Source of the DNA: Pseudomonas yamanorum
Lineage (GTDB): Bacteria; Pseudomonadota; Gammaproteobacteria; Pseudomonadales; Pseudomonadaceae
Assembly (NCBI RefSeq): GCF_900105735.1
Contig: NZ_LT629793.1
Span: 806,001 to 870,000 of the forward strand
Direction of reading: 5' to 3'
Length of the DNA: 64,000 bases
Shown: positions 16,822 to 24,927 of the stretch, piece by piece
How positions within the stretch are numbered: position 1 is the stretch's first letter
How the letters are laid out: every line of letters starts with the position of its first letter
Notes under the pieces: generated by a model
Databases searched by the model: none
What the model was told of the DNA's origin: nothing
What the model saw: the letters and a program-made list of their open reading frames with translations, nothing else
Translations under genes and position numbers: made by a program

Positions 16822-17669
16822 GAGCGCACCTGCGCTCGCTTGTAGGCCTCGGAAGCCCCCAGCATGCGGGCGATGGACAGTTCCTCCAGCAGCTCTGCCA
16901 AGGGCGGAATCTCGTCATCGCGCTCGATCATCGTGGCGACCGGGCCGAGCAACGCAACGGCCTTGGCATACAAATCCCAGACACCGTCACATACCGGGCT
17001 GTCATGGCTGTCGATCAGCAAATCGCGGCCCTGGCTGTGGCCGGCCAGGTGAATCTGCCGCACCCGCTCGGCCGGAATCCCGTCGAAAAACGCCAGGGCG
17101 TCGAAGCCATGGTTGCTGGCGCTGACAAACACATTATTGACGTCCAGTAACAGCTCGCAGCCGGTGCGCCGGGACATGGCGGCGATGAATTCCCACTCGC
17201 TCATGGATGCGCCATCAAAGGCCAGGTAGCTGGACGGATTTTCAAACAGCATCGCGCGGCCCAGCACGTCCTGAGCCATGTCAATATTGGCGCAGACCCG
17301 GTCCAGTGCCTCATCGGTATAAGGCACTGGCAGCAAGTCATGGGAGTTGAAGCCTCCACTGCGGGACCAGCTCAGGTGGTCGGACACAAACAGCGGTTCG
17401 ATCTCGTCCACCAGCGACTTGAGGCGCTTCAGATAGTCGAGATCCAGCCCCTCGGCGGTGCCGATCGACATCGACACCCCATGCAGCGCCACCGGGTACC
17501 GCTCACGAATCTGGCGCAGGATATGCCGGGGCTGGCCGCCCGCGACCATGAAATTCTCGGAGATCACTTCAACGAAATCCACCGCCACCGGGGTCTCCAG
17601 GAACTCGCTGTAGTGCTCCTTGCGCAGCCCCAGGCCGTAGCCCGGAAAACGCGGATTGGGTGTCGGCAT
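16818..17669 (-). CDS. bufB: BufB-type multinuclear non-heme iron oxidase (MNIO, DUF692)
   Basis: Peptide-modifying enzyme of the DUF692/MNIO family, 283 aa, expected to convert precursor cysteines to thiooxazoles in copper-binding bufferins. TIM-barrel metal ligands are recognisable: GLRKEHYSEF, DFVEVISENFM, LHGVSMSIG, FVSDHLSWSR, ENPSSYLAF, LLDVNNVFVSA and IHLAGHSQG..LIDSHDSPV. The ATG at 17669 has GGAG upstream; a longer frame opens at 17729 inside a REP. The separation from bufA2 by a REP and a small hairpin suggests lower expression than the precursor. Probably cytoplasmic, acting before export. Confidence 0.93.
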   Translation of the reverse strand: MPTPNPRFPGYGLGLRKEHYSEFLETPVAVDFVEVISENFMVAGGQPRHILRQIRERYPVALHGVSMSIGTAEGLDLDYLKRLKSLVDEIEPLFVSDHLSWSRSGGFNSHDLLPVPYTDEALDRVCANIDMAQDVLGRAMLFENPSSYLAFDGASMSEWEFIAAMSRRTGCELLLDVNNVFVSASNHGFDALAFFDGIPAERVRQIHLAGHSQGRDLLIDSHDSPVCDGVWDLYAKAVALLGPVATMIERDDEIPPLAELLEELSIARMLGASEAYKRAQVRS

Positions 17670-17690
17670 CACATGGTCTCCGTTAAAAAA

Positions 17691-17716
17691 CTGTAGGAGC
17701 GAGCTTGCTCGCGAAA
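17691..17716. repeat. Single REP sequence between bufA2 and bufB
   Basis: CTGTAGGAGCGAGCTTGCTCGCGA: a lone REP with its internal palindrome GCGAGC-TT-GCTCGC. It is followed by an 11-bp tandem duplication (CGAGAACAACG twice, 17721-17742) and by a GGTGC-CAG-GCACC hairpin (about 17745-17758), all within the 109-bp gap after bufA2. Confidence 0.8.
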
Positions 17717-17778
17717 AACCCGAGAACAACGCGAGAACAACGCGAGGTGCCAGGCACCCCGCGCTATCGTTAACGGTC

Positions 17779-18051
17779 TTACTTCGGCTCAGTCGTGGTG
17801 CCGCCCAGCTTCAAGCATTCGGACGGAGTCTTGACGACAACGCCCTGGCCCTTGCAGCTGTTGAGGCCCTTGCAATCGTTCTTGGCCGTAGCGCACAGGC
17901 TTTCGCCCTTGCAGTTGTTCACGCCGTAGCAACGACCCGGCTGTTCCGGCTGGTCGGCGGCGCTGGCGGCAGCCGCGAAAGAGGCGGACGCCATGGCGAT
18001 CAGGGCGGCAGCAGTAGCAAGGCTCAAGCGGGATTTAATGGACGTGCTCAT
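17779..18051 (-). CDS. bufA2: Bufferin-type precursor, BufA2 class
   Basis: Exported cysteine-rich precursor of 90 aa. A long signal peptide (MSTSIKSRLSLATAAALIAMASASFA) precedes a core with six cysteines spaced as CYGVNNCKG, LCATAKNDCKG, LNSCKGQG and ECLKLGG, the NxCKG repeat pattern of BufA2-class metallophore precursors. It lies immediately upstream of bufB and bufC, and is the natural substrate of that pair. In the bufferin model the modified cysteines sequester copper in the periplasm. The second precursor, BufA1, is at the head of the operon. A REP and hairpin follow the stop. Confidence 0.88.
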   Translation of the reverse strand: MSTSIKSRLSLATAAALIAMASASFAAAASAADQPEQPGRCYGVNNCKGESLCATAKNDCKGLNSCKGQGVVVKTPSECLKLGGTTTEPK

Positions 18052-18075
18052 GGGTGTTACTCCTCGGGGTGGGGT

Positions 18076-18843
18076 TTATTTGATGACGGATGCAGCGTCT
18101 TCGATGACCTTCGCCACAGCCTCGGGCTGGGAGATGTACACCGAGTGGCTGGCCTTGATTTCAGTGACTTTTGAGCCGGCGCGCTTGTACATCCAGCGCT
18201 GCAGATCGGGGCTCAGGGCACGGTCTTCGGTGGACACCACGGCGTAGGTCGGTTTCTTGTGCCAGGCCGCGGCCCACACGGTGCCACCGAACAAAGCGGT
18301 GGTGGCCGGCACCTGGGAGGCGGCCATGAAGTCGGTGCGGTTGGTGGTCAGGTCGGCAGCAAAGTCGGCGTTGAACTTGGTGCGGTCAAAGAACAGATGC
18401 CCGTCGCGGGTCTGCATCACGTCATTGCTCGGCGCCGGCATCGAAGACAGCAGTTGGCTCATGTTTTCGCCGACTTCCGGTTGCAGGGCCGAGACATAGA
18501 CCATCGACTTGACCTTGTCGCGGTCACCGGCAATCGAGATCACCCCACCGCCGGAGCTGTGCCCCACCAGCACCACCGGGCCGACTTGCTGCTCCAGCAC
18601 TTCGCGGGCCTCGGCCACGTCGGCGGCGAGGCTTTCATGGCCCTGATGCACCACGGTGACCTTGTAGCCCTTGTGAATCAGGATGTCGTGCACCACTCGC
18701 CAGCCGGAGCCGTCGACAAAGGAACCGGGTACGATCACCACGCTTTTACCGGTGCCCGGCTGGGGCTTGGCTGCATCGGCGGCCGAGGCCACTAACGGTG
18801 CAGCGAGTGCCATGGCGATCGCCAGGGAAGAAAGAATACGCAT
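18076..18843 (-). CDS. Exported alpha/beta hydrolase
   Basis: Periplasmic alpha/beta hydrolase of 255 aa. A signal peptide (MRILSSLAIAMALAAPLVASA) precedes the fold, beginning KSVVIVPGSFVDGSGWRVVHDIL. The catalytic residues are all visible: Ser in VGHSSGGG, Asp in STEDRALS and His in ASHSVY. This is the EstC-like small hydrolase family often acting on esters. It starts at an ATG with a GGAG site (18843); four extra upstream codons are possible. It sits between doxX and bufA2 in a same-strand series with small gaps (45 and 24 bp), so it is in the bufferin operon, where such a gene is not part of the standard set. Confidence 0.88.
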   Translation of the reverse strand: MRILSSLAIAMALAAPLVASAADAAKPQPGTGKSVVIVPGSFVDGSGWRVVHDILIHKGYKVTVVHQGHESLAADVAEAREVLEQQVGPVVLVGHSSGGGVISIAGDRDKVKSMVYVSALQPEVGENMSQLLSSMPAPSNDVMQTRDGHLFFDRTKFNADFAADLTTNRTDFMAASQVPATTALFGGTVWAAAWHKKPTYAVVSTEDRALSPDLQRWMYKRAGSKVTEIKASHSVYISQPEAVAKVIEDAASVIK

Positions 18844-18888
18844 GCGACTCTCCACAGGCCTTGGGGCCTGATCATTGTTGTGAAAGGG

Positions 18889-19317
18889 TTAACGGCGTTG
18901 GCCGGACAACACGCGGTCCAGTGACCAGGCCCCGCCGCCATACGCCAGCAGCGGCAGCAACAGCCCGGCCCAGGTCAGGTGGGTCGGCCAGGCATCGGGG
19001 TACACGAACACCTCGATCACCAGGGTCATGCCCAACAGCGCGGCGGCCGCCGGGCGGGTCAGCAGGCCCAGCACCAGCAACAGCGGGAACAGATGCTCGG
19101 CGTAGGTCGCCAGGTGTGCCGCCCAGTCCGGCGGCACCAACGGCAAGGCGTATTCCGAGCGAAACAAGGTGTAGGTCGACGGCTTGAGTTGCAGAAAACC
19201 GGTTACCTTGGTGCGGCCCGAGAGGAAAAACACCGAAGCGATACCGACACGAGCCACCAGCAACAGCAGCGCCTCAGGCAGCACGCGCTTGAGCACCGCA
19301 GGGGCCAGGGCAATCAT
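18889..19317 (-). CDS. DoxX-family membrane protein
   Basis: Four-helix inner-membrane protein of 142 aa, DoxX family: [106 protein letters not shown]. The frame is open further upstream, but the ATG at 19317 overlaps the bufA1 stop (ATGA). DoxX proteins commonly accompany DUF2282/BufA1 precursors; a role in quinone- or thiol-linked redox chemistry is proposed for the family but unproven here. Confidence 0.88.
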   Translation of the reverse strand: MIALAPAVLKRVLPEALLLLVARVGIASVFFLSGRTKVTGFLQLKPSTYTLFRSEYALPLVPPDWAAHLATYAEHLFPLLLVLGLLTRPAAAALLGMTLVIEVFVYPDAWPTHLTWAGLLLPLLAYGGGAWSLDRVLSGQRR

Positions 19318-19586
19318 GGTTGTTCCGTCAGGCTGCCGAAGCCTTTGGGGGTTTTGATCTGGGTGCACGTGCCTTTGTCCACCAGCACCCAGGCGTTGCC
19401 CTGGTAATCCGCCTTGGCGGTACCGGCGCAGGAAGTACCGGCACCGGCGGCGCAATCGTTGGCACCGGCGAGGGACACGCCGAAGCATTTTTCCTGAGGC
19501 TTGGCATCCTCGGCATGGGCGGTGGCGGCGAAGGCACCGAGGGACAGTGCGAGGGTGGCGGCAAGGGCCGCGTAGTGGCGCTTCAT
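19314..19586 (-). CDS. bufA1: Bufferin precursor, BufA1 class (DUF2282)
   Basis: Exported precursor of 90 aa with the DUF2282 signature. After the signal peptide ([25 protein letters not shown]) come [32 protein letters not shown] and [15 protein letters not shown]: four cysteines in the BufA1 spacing. The start has a perfect AGGAG site. It is the first gene of the operon bufA1-doxX-hydrolase-bufA2-bufB-bufC-hydrolase fragment. Known relatives are copper-induced and carry thiooxazoles made by BufB/BufC. Only one BufB/BufC pair is present, so either it modifies both precursors or one is unmodified. Confidence 0.92.
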   Translation of the reverse strand: MKRHYAALAATLALSLGAFAATAHAEDAKPQEKCFGVSLAGANDCAAGAGTSCAGTAKADYQGNAWVLVDKGTCTQIKTPKGFGSLTEQP

Positions 19587-20162
19587 GGTTGAATCTCCTG
19601 GCTTGACTGAATGTGGCCAGGGCGCTTGTGCGGTGCGTGACCACTTGCGCCATCTGGTAGACAGATTTAAAGCCAGGCGTGTATCCCGTCTGTGTCGCGT
19701 TTCCTCCTGCTAATCATGCCGCTGTATCAGATGGGTGCTGATACACAGTCTGATACACAGCCAAAAAAACCGCGCCAAACCACCGCCATTTTATTCGGCA
19801 TCCCGAACGACACAATTAGAAATATTCGCCTTTCCGAACACTCCCCTCTCACCGCCTCCGACGACCTTAAAAATCACCATAAATTTCATACGGTTGTTGT
19901 CATCTTTGTTACATGCCAACTGGCATACATTCTGCTACATCAGGTTTTCTAGTAATAAAATGTTTCTAAATTGAAACAGTCTCATCGCCTGAACCCCAAC
20001 GGCCCCGCGCCTTATAACAACGTCCATGCCCCAAAGGAGGGCGGCAACTCTCACCTTTTTGATCGACTTCAACTCTCCAAGCCTGCTGCCGCACGTAAGC
20101 ACCCAAAAGGGCGAATGGCCTGATCGCCAATAACAAGCCCGACTACAAAAAAGGACAAATTG
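19587..20162. promoter_or_regulatory. Divergent control region between bufA1 and the large regulator
   Basis: A 576-bp AT-richer intergenic stretch with several dyads: TGTATCAG-(7 nt)-CTGATACA near 19726-19748 followed by a second direct CTGATACACAG copy; ATGCCA-AC-TGGCAT at 19913-19926; and TGTTTC-TAAATT-GAAACA at 19961-19978. The left part must contain the bufferin promoter and the right part the promoter of the 20163 gene. No convincing -35/-10 pair was assigned. No RNA gene was recognised. Confidence 0.5.
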
Positions 20163-22988
20163 ATGAGTTCGAGCAAATACCCCGCAGTGTCCTTCACGGA
20201 CCTTGTCCCCCAGGCCCCGGACCACACCGAGAATGCTATCGGTTTTGGCCCCTTTCTCTTGTTGGCGCGCCAGCATGTATTGCTGCGCAACGGCGAGCCG
20301 GTGACCCTCGGCAGCCGCGCCTTGTACTTGCTGATCGCCCTCGCCAGCCGGGCTGGCGAGTTGCTGGAAAAGTCCGAACTGATCTCCTTCGCCTGGCCCA
20401 AGGTGGTGGTGGAGGAATGCAACCTGCGCGCTCAGATCGTTGCCCTGCGCCGGGCGTTGGGGGATGACGGCAACTTCAGCTACATCGTCACCGTGCCGGG
20501 CCGGGGTTACCGGTTTGTCGCGCCGGTGACAATGCAGGCGGTGAGTGACGGCGCAATGACCCAGGCCCTGCTGCCCGCCCCAACCGTGGAGGCACCGAAC
20601 CTGCAACCGCCGCCAGGCACGGTGATTGGCCGTGAACAGCTGATCCTGAGCCTCGCTGACCAGCTCCTGAGCCAGCGCTTCCTGACCATCACCGGCCCCG
20701 GCGGCATCGGCAAGACCACGGTCGCCCTGGCCGTGGCGCAACTGCTGCAGGGCCGCTTTCACCAGGGCATGTGCTTCGTCGACCTGGCCCCCGCCACCAG
20801 CGGCCAATGGGTGGCCGGCATGCTCGCCAACGCCCTGGGCATCCAGAGCGTGAGTGACGACCCCTTGCAAAGCGTGGCCTCGATGCTCGCCAACAGCCCG
20901 CTGCTGCTGGTGCTCGACAACTGCGAACACGTGCTGCAAGCCACCGCCGACGCCGTCGAAGTGCTGCTGCGCTGCGCGCCCCAGTGTTGCGTGCTGACCA
21001 CCAGCCGCGAGCCGCTGCGGGCCGAAGGCGAACGGGTGCACGACCTGGCACCGCTGCTGGTGCCGGACGAAGACTTAAGCTTGAGTGCCGAGCAAGCCAT
21101 GGCCTGGTCGGGCATCGCGTTGTTCATCGAACGGGTCAAGGCCCTCGATCCTGGCTTCGTGTTCAAGGACACTGACGTCGCCGCCGCCAGCGCCATCTGC
21201 CGCAAGCTCGACAGCAATGCCCTGGCCATCGAAATTGCCGCGGCGCGGGTGCGCACCTTCGGCATCCAGGACCTGGTGGGTTTGCTCGACGGCAGTTTCC
21301 GCCTGCAAATGACTGGCCGGCGCACCGCCCTCGCCCGCCATCGTTCACTGAGCGCGACCCTGGACTGGACCTACTCGATGCTCACCGGCGACGAACAGGC
21401 CATGTTGCGCCAACTGGCAGTGTTCACCGGTTCGTTCACCCTGGATGCAGTCAAAGCCATGACCGCCAGCAGCGCCCTCGATGCCCGCAACGCCCTGCCC
21501 CTGCTGGAAAGCCTGATGGACAAGTCGCTGCTGATCGCTGGTGAATCCCAGTTGCTCAAGCGCTACCGCCTGCTGGAAACCACCCGCGCCTACGCCCTGG
21601 AGAAACTCAACGAACACGGCGAAGCCGATGCTACCCGCCAGCGTCATGCACGGTATGCCCTCGAGGTTTTGCAGGAAGCCGGGCAGACCCTCGACAGTCT
21701 TTCCCCGGAGATTTGGGTCGGCCTCTACGGCCCGGAAATCAACACCATCCGCGCCGCACTGGAGTGGGCTTTTTCAGCCTCGGGCGACCTGCCCACCGGC
21801 ATCGAACTGACCCTCGGCGGCGTGCCGTTGTGGCTGCGCCTGTCGCTGGTCAGCGAGTGCCGTACCTGGGTCGACAAAGGCCTGGCCAGCGCCGACACCA
21901 CCCCGCTGCCGCTGCGCCAGCGCATGCTGTTGCAAACCGCCCTGGCCAGTGTGCTGATGCTCACCTACGGCACCGGCGGGCCGATGCGCGAAGCCTGGCG
22001 CCAGGTGCGTGAAGACGCCCGCGACCTGGGCGATGCCGAGCACAAACTGCGGGCGCTGTGGGGCCTGTGGAGTGACCGCTGCGGCTGCAACCAGTACGCC
22101 GAAGCGCTGGAACTGGCCGAGCGCTACATCAGCCTGAGCCACAGCGGCAACCAGCAACTGCTGGGTAAACGCATGCGTGCGGTGGCGTTGTTTCACATGG
22201 GCGACCTGGCCGGCGCCCGACAGAATATCGACGAGGCGCTGGGGTCACCGTCGGCTCCGCGTTCGCACATTATCGACGTGCATTTCGACCAGCGCATCGC
22301 CGCTCGCTGCCTCAAGGCGAAGGTGCAATTGCTGGAAGGCGATGTTGACCCGGCGCTACGCCTGATCGGCAGTTGCGTCGATGAAGCCATCACCCTCGAT
22401 CACCCCGCGACCCTCTGGTACACCCTGTGCCTGGGGGCGATTCCCCTGGCGCTGTTGGCGTCCAACCTGCCCAAGGTGCGTTATTACCTGGGCTTGCTGC
22501 AGGGCAGCACCACGCAACAAGACCTGCATATCTGGCGCCAGTTTCGGCTGTGTTTCGAGAGCATCCTGCTGATTCGCCAGGGCTCGCCTGAGGAAGGTGT
22601 GCCGCTGTTGGGTGAGGCGTTGCATCACTTGAGTGGGCAGGGAGACAGCCAGCTGTATAGCTTGCTGCGCTGTGAATACGCCTTGGGCCTGGCGCGACTG
22701 GGGCTGGAGAAGCTGGCGCTGGAGGTGTTGGAAGACACCTTGCAATTGGCGCTGGGGCGGCATGAGCATTGGTTCGTGCCGCAGATGTTGCGGATCAAGG
22801 CACAGCTTATTTTGCGCCAGGCCCAGTATGGGTCGGTGGACAAGGCCAAGGTGTTGCTGCGCCAGGCGTGGGTGGATGCGCAATTGGCCGGGGCGCACTT
22901 TTGGCGGGCGCAGATTGCCAGTGACCTGGCCAGGTTGCAGGAGCCGAAGATGCGGATTGCTTCGTTGCCCCGGTTTCAGCATCGGTAG
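20163..22988 (+). CDS. Large winged-helix regulator with NB-ARC-like ATPase and TPR-type C-terminus
   Basis: Cytoplasmic transcription factor of 941 aa. An OmpR/CadC-type winged helix at the N-terminus (FGPFLLLARQHVLLRNGEPVTLGSRALYLLIALASRAGELLEKSELISFAWP..VVEECNLRAQIVALRRALGDD..IVTVPGRGYRF) is followed by an NTPase with Walker A GPGGIGKTT, Walker B LLLVLDNCEHV and LTTSREPL sensor, then GLxLLDG..RHRSLSATLDWTYSML as in AfsR/SARP-like and STAND regulators, and a long helical repeat tail. ATG 20163 is preceded by AAGGA. It reads away from the bufferin operon across a dyad-rich region and is the best candidate regulator of it. The inducing signal is unknown. Confidence 0.87.
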   Translation: MSSSKYPAVSFTDLVPQAPDHTENAIGFGPFLLLARQHVLLRNGEPVTLGSRALYLLIALASRAGELLEKSELISFAWPKVVVEECNLRAQIVALRRALGDDGNFSYIVTVPGRGYRFVAPVTMQAVSDGAMTQALLPAPTVEAPNLQPPPGTVIGREQLILSLADQLLSQRFLTITGPGGIGKTTVALAVAQLLQGRFHQGMCFVDLAPATSGQWVAGMLANALGIQSVSDDPLQSVASMLANSPLLLVLDNCEHVLQATADAVEVLLRCAPQCCVLTTSREPLRAEGERVHDLAPLLVPDEDLSLSAEQAMAWSGIALFIERVKALDPGFVFKDTDVAAASAICRKLDSNALAIEIAAARVRTFGIQDLVGLLDGSFRLQMTGRRTALARHRSLSATLDWTYSMLTGDEQAMLRQLAVFTGSFTLDAVKAMTASSALDARNALPLLESLMDKSLLIAGESQLLKRYRLLETTRAYALEKLNEHGEADATRQRHARYALEVLQEAGQTLDSLSPEIWVGLYGPEINTIRAALEWAFSASGDLPTGIELTLGGVPLWLRLSLVSECRTWVDKGLASADTTPLPLRQRMLLQTALASVLMLTYGTGGPMREAWRQVREDARDLGDAEHKLRALWGLWSDRCGCNQYAEALELAERYISLSHSGNQQLLGKRMRAVALFHMGDLAGARQNIDEALGSPSAPRSHIIDVHFDQRIAARCLKAKVQLLEGDVDPALRLIGSCVDEAITLDHPATLWYTLCLGAIPLALLASNLPKVRYYLGLLQGSTTQQDLHIWRQFRLCFESILLIRQGSPEEGVPLLGEALHHLSGQGDSQLYSLLRCEYALGLARLGLEKLALEVLEDTLQLALGRHEHWFVPQMLRIKAQLILRQAQYGSVDKAKVLLRQAWVDAQLAGAHFWRAQIASDLARLQEPKMRIASLPRFQHR

Positions 22989-23444
22989 GTGATCGCTATT
23001 CGGTACGCACTTGCGTGTTCTCGGGTGTGGGCAATGTTATGGGGCAGGATTTCTGATCGGGTCGGGTCGGGTCGGGTACATATCCGTTTCTTCGGTAACG
23101 GCCGCTATTGGTTCCGCTCTTACAGCGGCTCACTTTTGAAAAGCGCAAAAGTAAGCAAAACGCTCTTGCCCCACCACTCGGCACCTCGCTTAGGCTCGGT
23201 GTGCCCTCACTCCGGCTTTGGACCGTGGGCCGCCGTCATGGGCCATCCCTGGCCCAGGACGGCTAACCTGGCGTCCTGCCAGGTTACCCACGCTCCAAAG
23301 CCTGCGTTCGGCCAGCGTGGTTTAACGGGGCGCCTAAGATCAAAATCAAAAGCAGATCAAAAGCAAGAGCACAGCGGCCTACCGGCCGGCTTGAGTGTTG
23401 AAGAGCAAAAGCAAAAGCCAAATCAAAAGCTGGCACGGTCAAAT

Positions 23445-23529
23445 GTGGGAGCTGGCTTGCCTGCGATGGCATCACCTGGGTCTGCCTGATACACCGAGGT
23501 GTCTGCATCGCAGGCAAGCCAGCTCCCAC
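23445..23529. repeat. REPIN at the centre of copy C
   Basis: Inverted REP pair of the GTGGGAGCTGGCTTGCCTGCGATG type, with GGCACGGTCAAAT on the left and AGAAAAGCAGAGCTGC on the right. Confidence 0.92.
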
Positions 23530-23620
23530 AGAAAAGCAGAGCTGCATCAGCTTCAGATTTGGCTTTCGCTCTGGATCTTGCCTTTGCTTTTAACACTCAA
23601 GCCGGCCGGGAGGCCGCTGT

Positions 23621-23662
23621 GCTTTTGCTTTTGCTTTTGCTTTTGCTTTTGCTTTTGCTTTT
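23621..23662. repeat. Hexanucleotide tandem repeat (GCTTTT)7
   Basis: Seven uninterrupted GCTTTT units inside copy C. The equivalent positions of copies A and B have one or two units mixed with GATCTT/GATCT, so this is a local expansion and a likely length-variable site. Confidence 0.9.
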
Positions 23663-23938
23663 GATCTTGATCTGACTGCCCCAATAAGCCCGAGGCCGAA
23701 CGCAGGCAGTGCGGAGCGGGTAAACCGGCAGGACGCCGGTTTAGCCGCGCCGGGCCATGGATGGCCCGTCGCGGCGGCCCGCGGAGCAATGCCGGAGTGA
23801 GGGAACACCGAGCCTAGGCGAGGTGCCGACAGGCGGGGCAGAGCCCTTTGCTTACTTTGGGGCTTTTCCAAAGTGAGCCGCTGTAAGAGCGGAACCATAG
23901 GTGGCCGTTACCTAAATAACGGATATGTACTCAACCCC

Positions 23939-24835
23939 CTAGCGAAACCGCGCAATCACTGCCTCCACCACCGGATTCGGCCGCTGGGTATTCCACGCGA
24001 CAGCCGTAGTCACCACATTGAGTTTCTGACTCAACGCCCGAAACACCACATTGGCCGGGGCCAGTTTTTTCAGCGAAGCCGGCACCAACGCAATCCCCTG
24101 CCCATAACTGACAAACGCGATCTGCGAAGCCACCGACCGCACCTCATGCAGCACCCGCGGAGAAAACCCGCTGGCACGGCAAGTAGCGATCAGATTGTCG
24201 AAATACACCGGACTGACGTTGCGCGAAAACATCACCAACGGCTCATTCGCCAGACTCGACAAACTGATGCGCGTGCGGCTCGCCAGCAGGTGATCCGCCG
24301 GCAACGCCACCACCAGCCGGTCCTCCGTCAATGGCAATGACTGCACCGAAGCCCCAAGGTCACCATCCAACCGGGCAAACGCCAGGTCGATATCCCCAGC
24401 CTCCAGCGCCGGCAACGCCTCGACGCTGTCGATTTCCCGCACCGACACCGTGAGCTGCGGATAATCAAGCTTCAGTTGCTCGATCAACCCCGGCAGCACA
24501 TCGAACATCGCCGTGGAGATCGCACCAATGGTCAACATCCCCGACTGCCCCGCCACCGCTTCCTCCACCGCGAGTTCCAGGCGCTCCAACTGCTCGGCGA
24601 ACTTGCGCACCGCCGGCAGGATCGCCGCGCCCACCGGGGTAAGTTTTGCGCCGCGTCGGGAGCGGTCGAACAGCTTGACCTTGAGCGCCTGCTCCAGCAC
24701 CTGGATCTGCTCGCTCAGCGGTGGCTGGGACATGCCAAGGCGCTTCGCCGCACGGCCGAAGTTCTGCTCCTCAGCCACCGCAAGGAACAACCAGAGGTGG
24801 CGAATCAGGCGAAAATTGATCATGGCTTTATCCAT
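23939..24835 (-). CDS. LysR-family transcriptional regulator
   Basis: LTTR of 298 aa. The N-terminal winged HTH reads LIRHLWLFLAVAEEQNFGRAAKRLGMSQPPLSEQIQVLEQALKVKLFDRSRRGAKLTPVG; the C-terminal periplasmic-binding-like effector domain follows (LTIGAISTAMFDVLPGLIEQLKLDYPQLTVSV..EIDLAFAR). It is divergent from the RraA-aminotransferase-MFS-RraA operon with a 92-bp gap, the classical arrangement for an LTTR controlling its neighbour; the inducer is probably the substrate of that pathway. The N-terminus has an alternative start at residue 5 (MINFRLIRHL). Confidence 0.9.
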   Translation of the reverse strand: MDKAMINFRLIRHLWLFLAVAEEQNFGRAAKRLGMSQPPLSEQIQVLEQALKVKLFDRSRRGAKLTPVGAAILPAVRKFAEQLERLELAVEEAVAGQSGMLTIGAISTAMFDVLPGLIEQLKLDYPQLTVSVREIDSVEALPALEAGDIDLAFARLDGDLGASVQSLPLTEDRLVVALPADHLLASRTRISLSSLANEPLVMFSRNVSPVYFDNLIATCRASGFSPRVLHEVRSVASQIAFVSYGQGIALVPASLKKLAPANVVFRALSQKLNVVTTAVAWNTQRPNPVVEAVIARFR

Positions 24836-24927
24836 AGGTTAAGCGTATGCAAGGCTTCTGTAGTTCGTAATATACCTATCATAGCCACTGACTGACACTG
24901 GCCGCCTCCGGCACCCGAGGCTTGCCC

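Larger units (their letters stand above)
23076..23930. repeat. Long composite palindrome, copy C
   Basis: 855-bp copy of the element found at 4005-6284 and 11996-12817, between the convergent ends of the large regulator and the LysR gene (whose stop is 8 bp away). Outer ends are GTACATATCCG and CGGATATGTAC. REPIN core at 23445-23529 in the same orientation as copy B. The right inner arm contains a 7x GCTTTT tandem tract (23621-23662). The arm hairpin reads AACCTGGC-GTCCT-GCCAGGTT on the left. Confidence 0.92.

Noticed and set aside
23076..23930. CRISPR or integron-like array
   Set aside because: Repeats are inverted and nested, not direct repeats with unique spacers; no cas or integrase gene is present.
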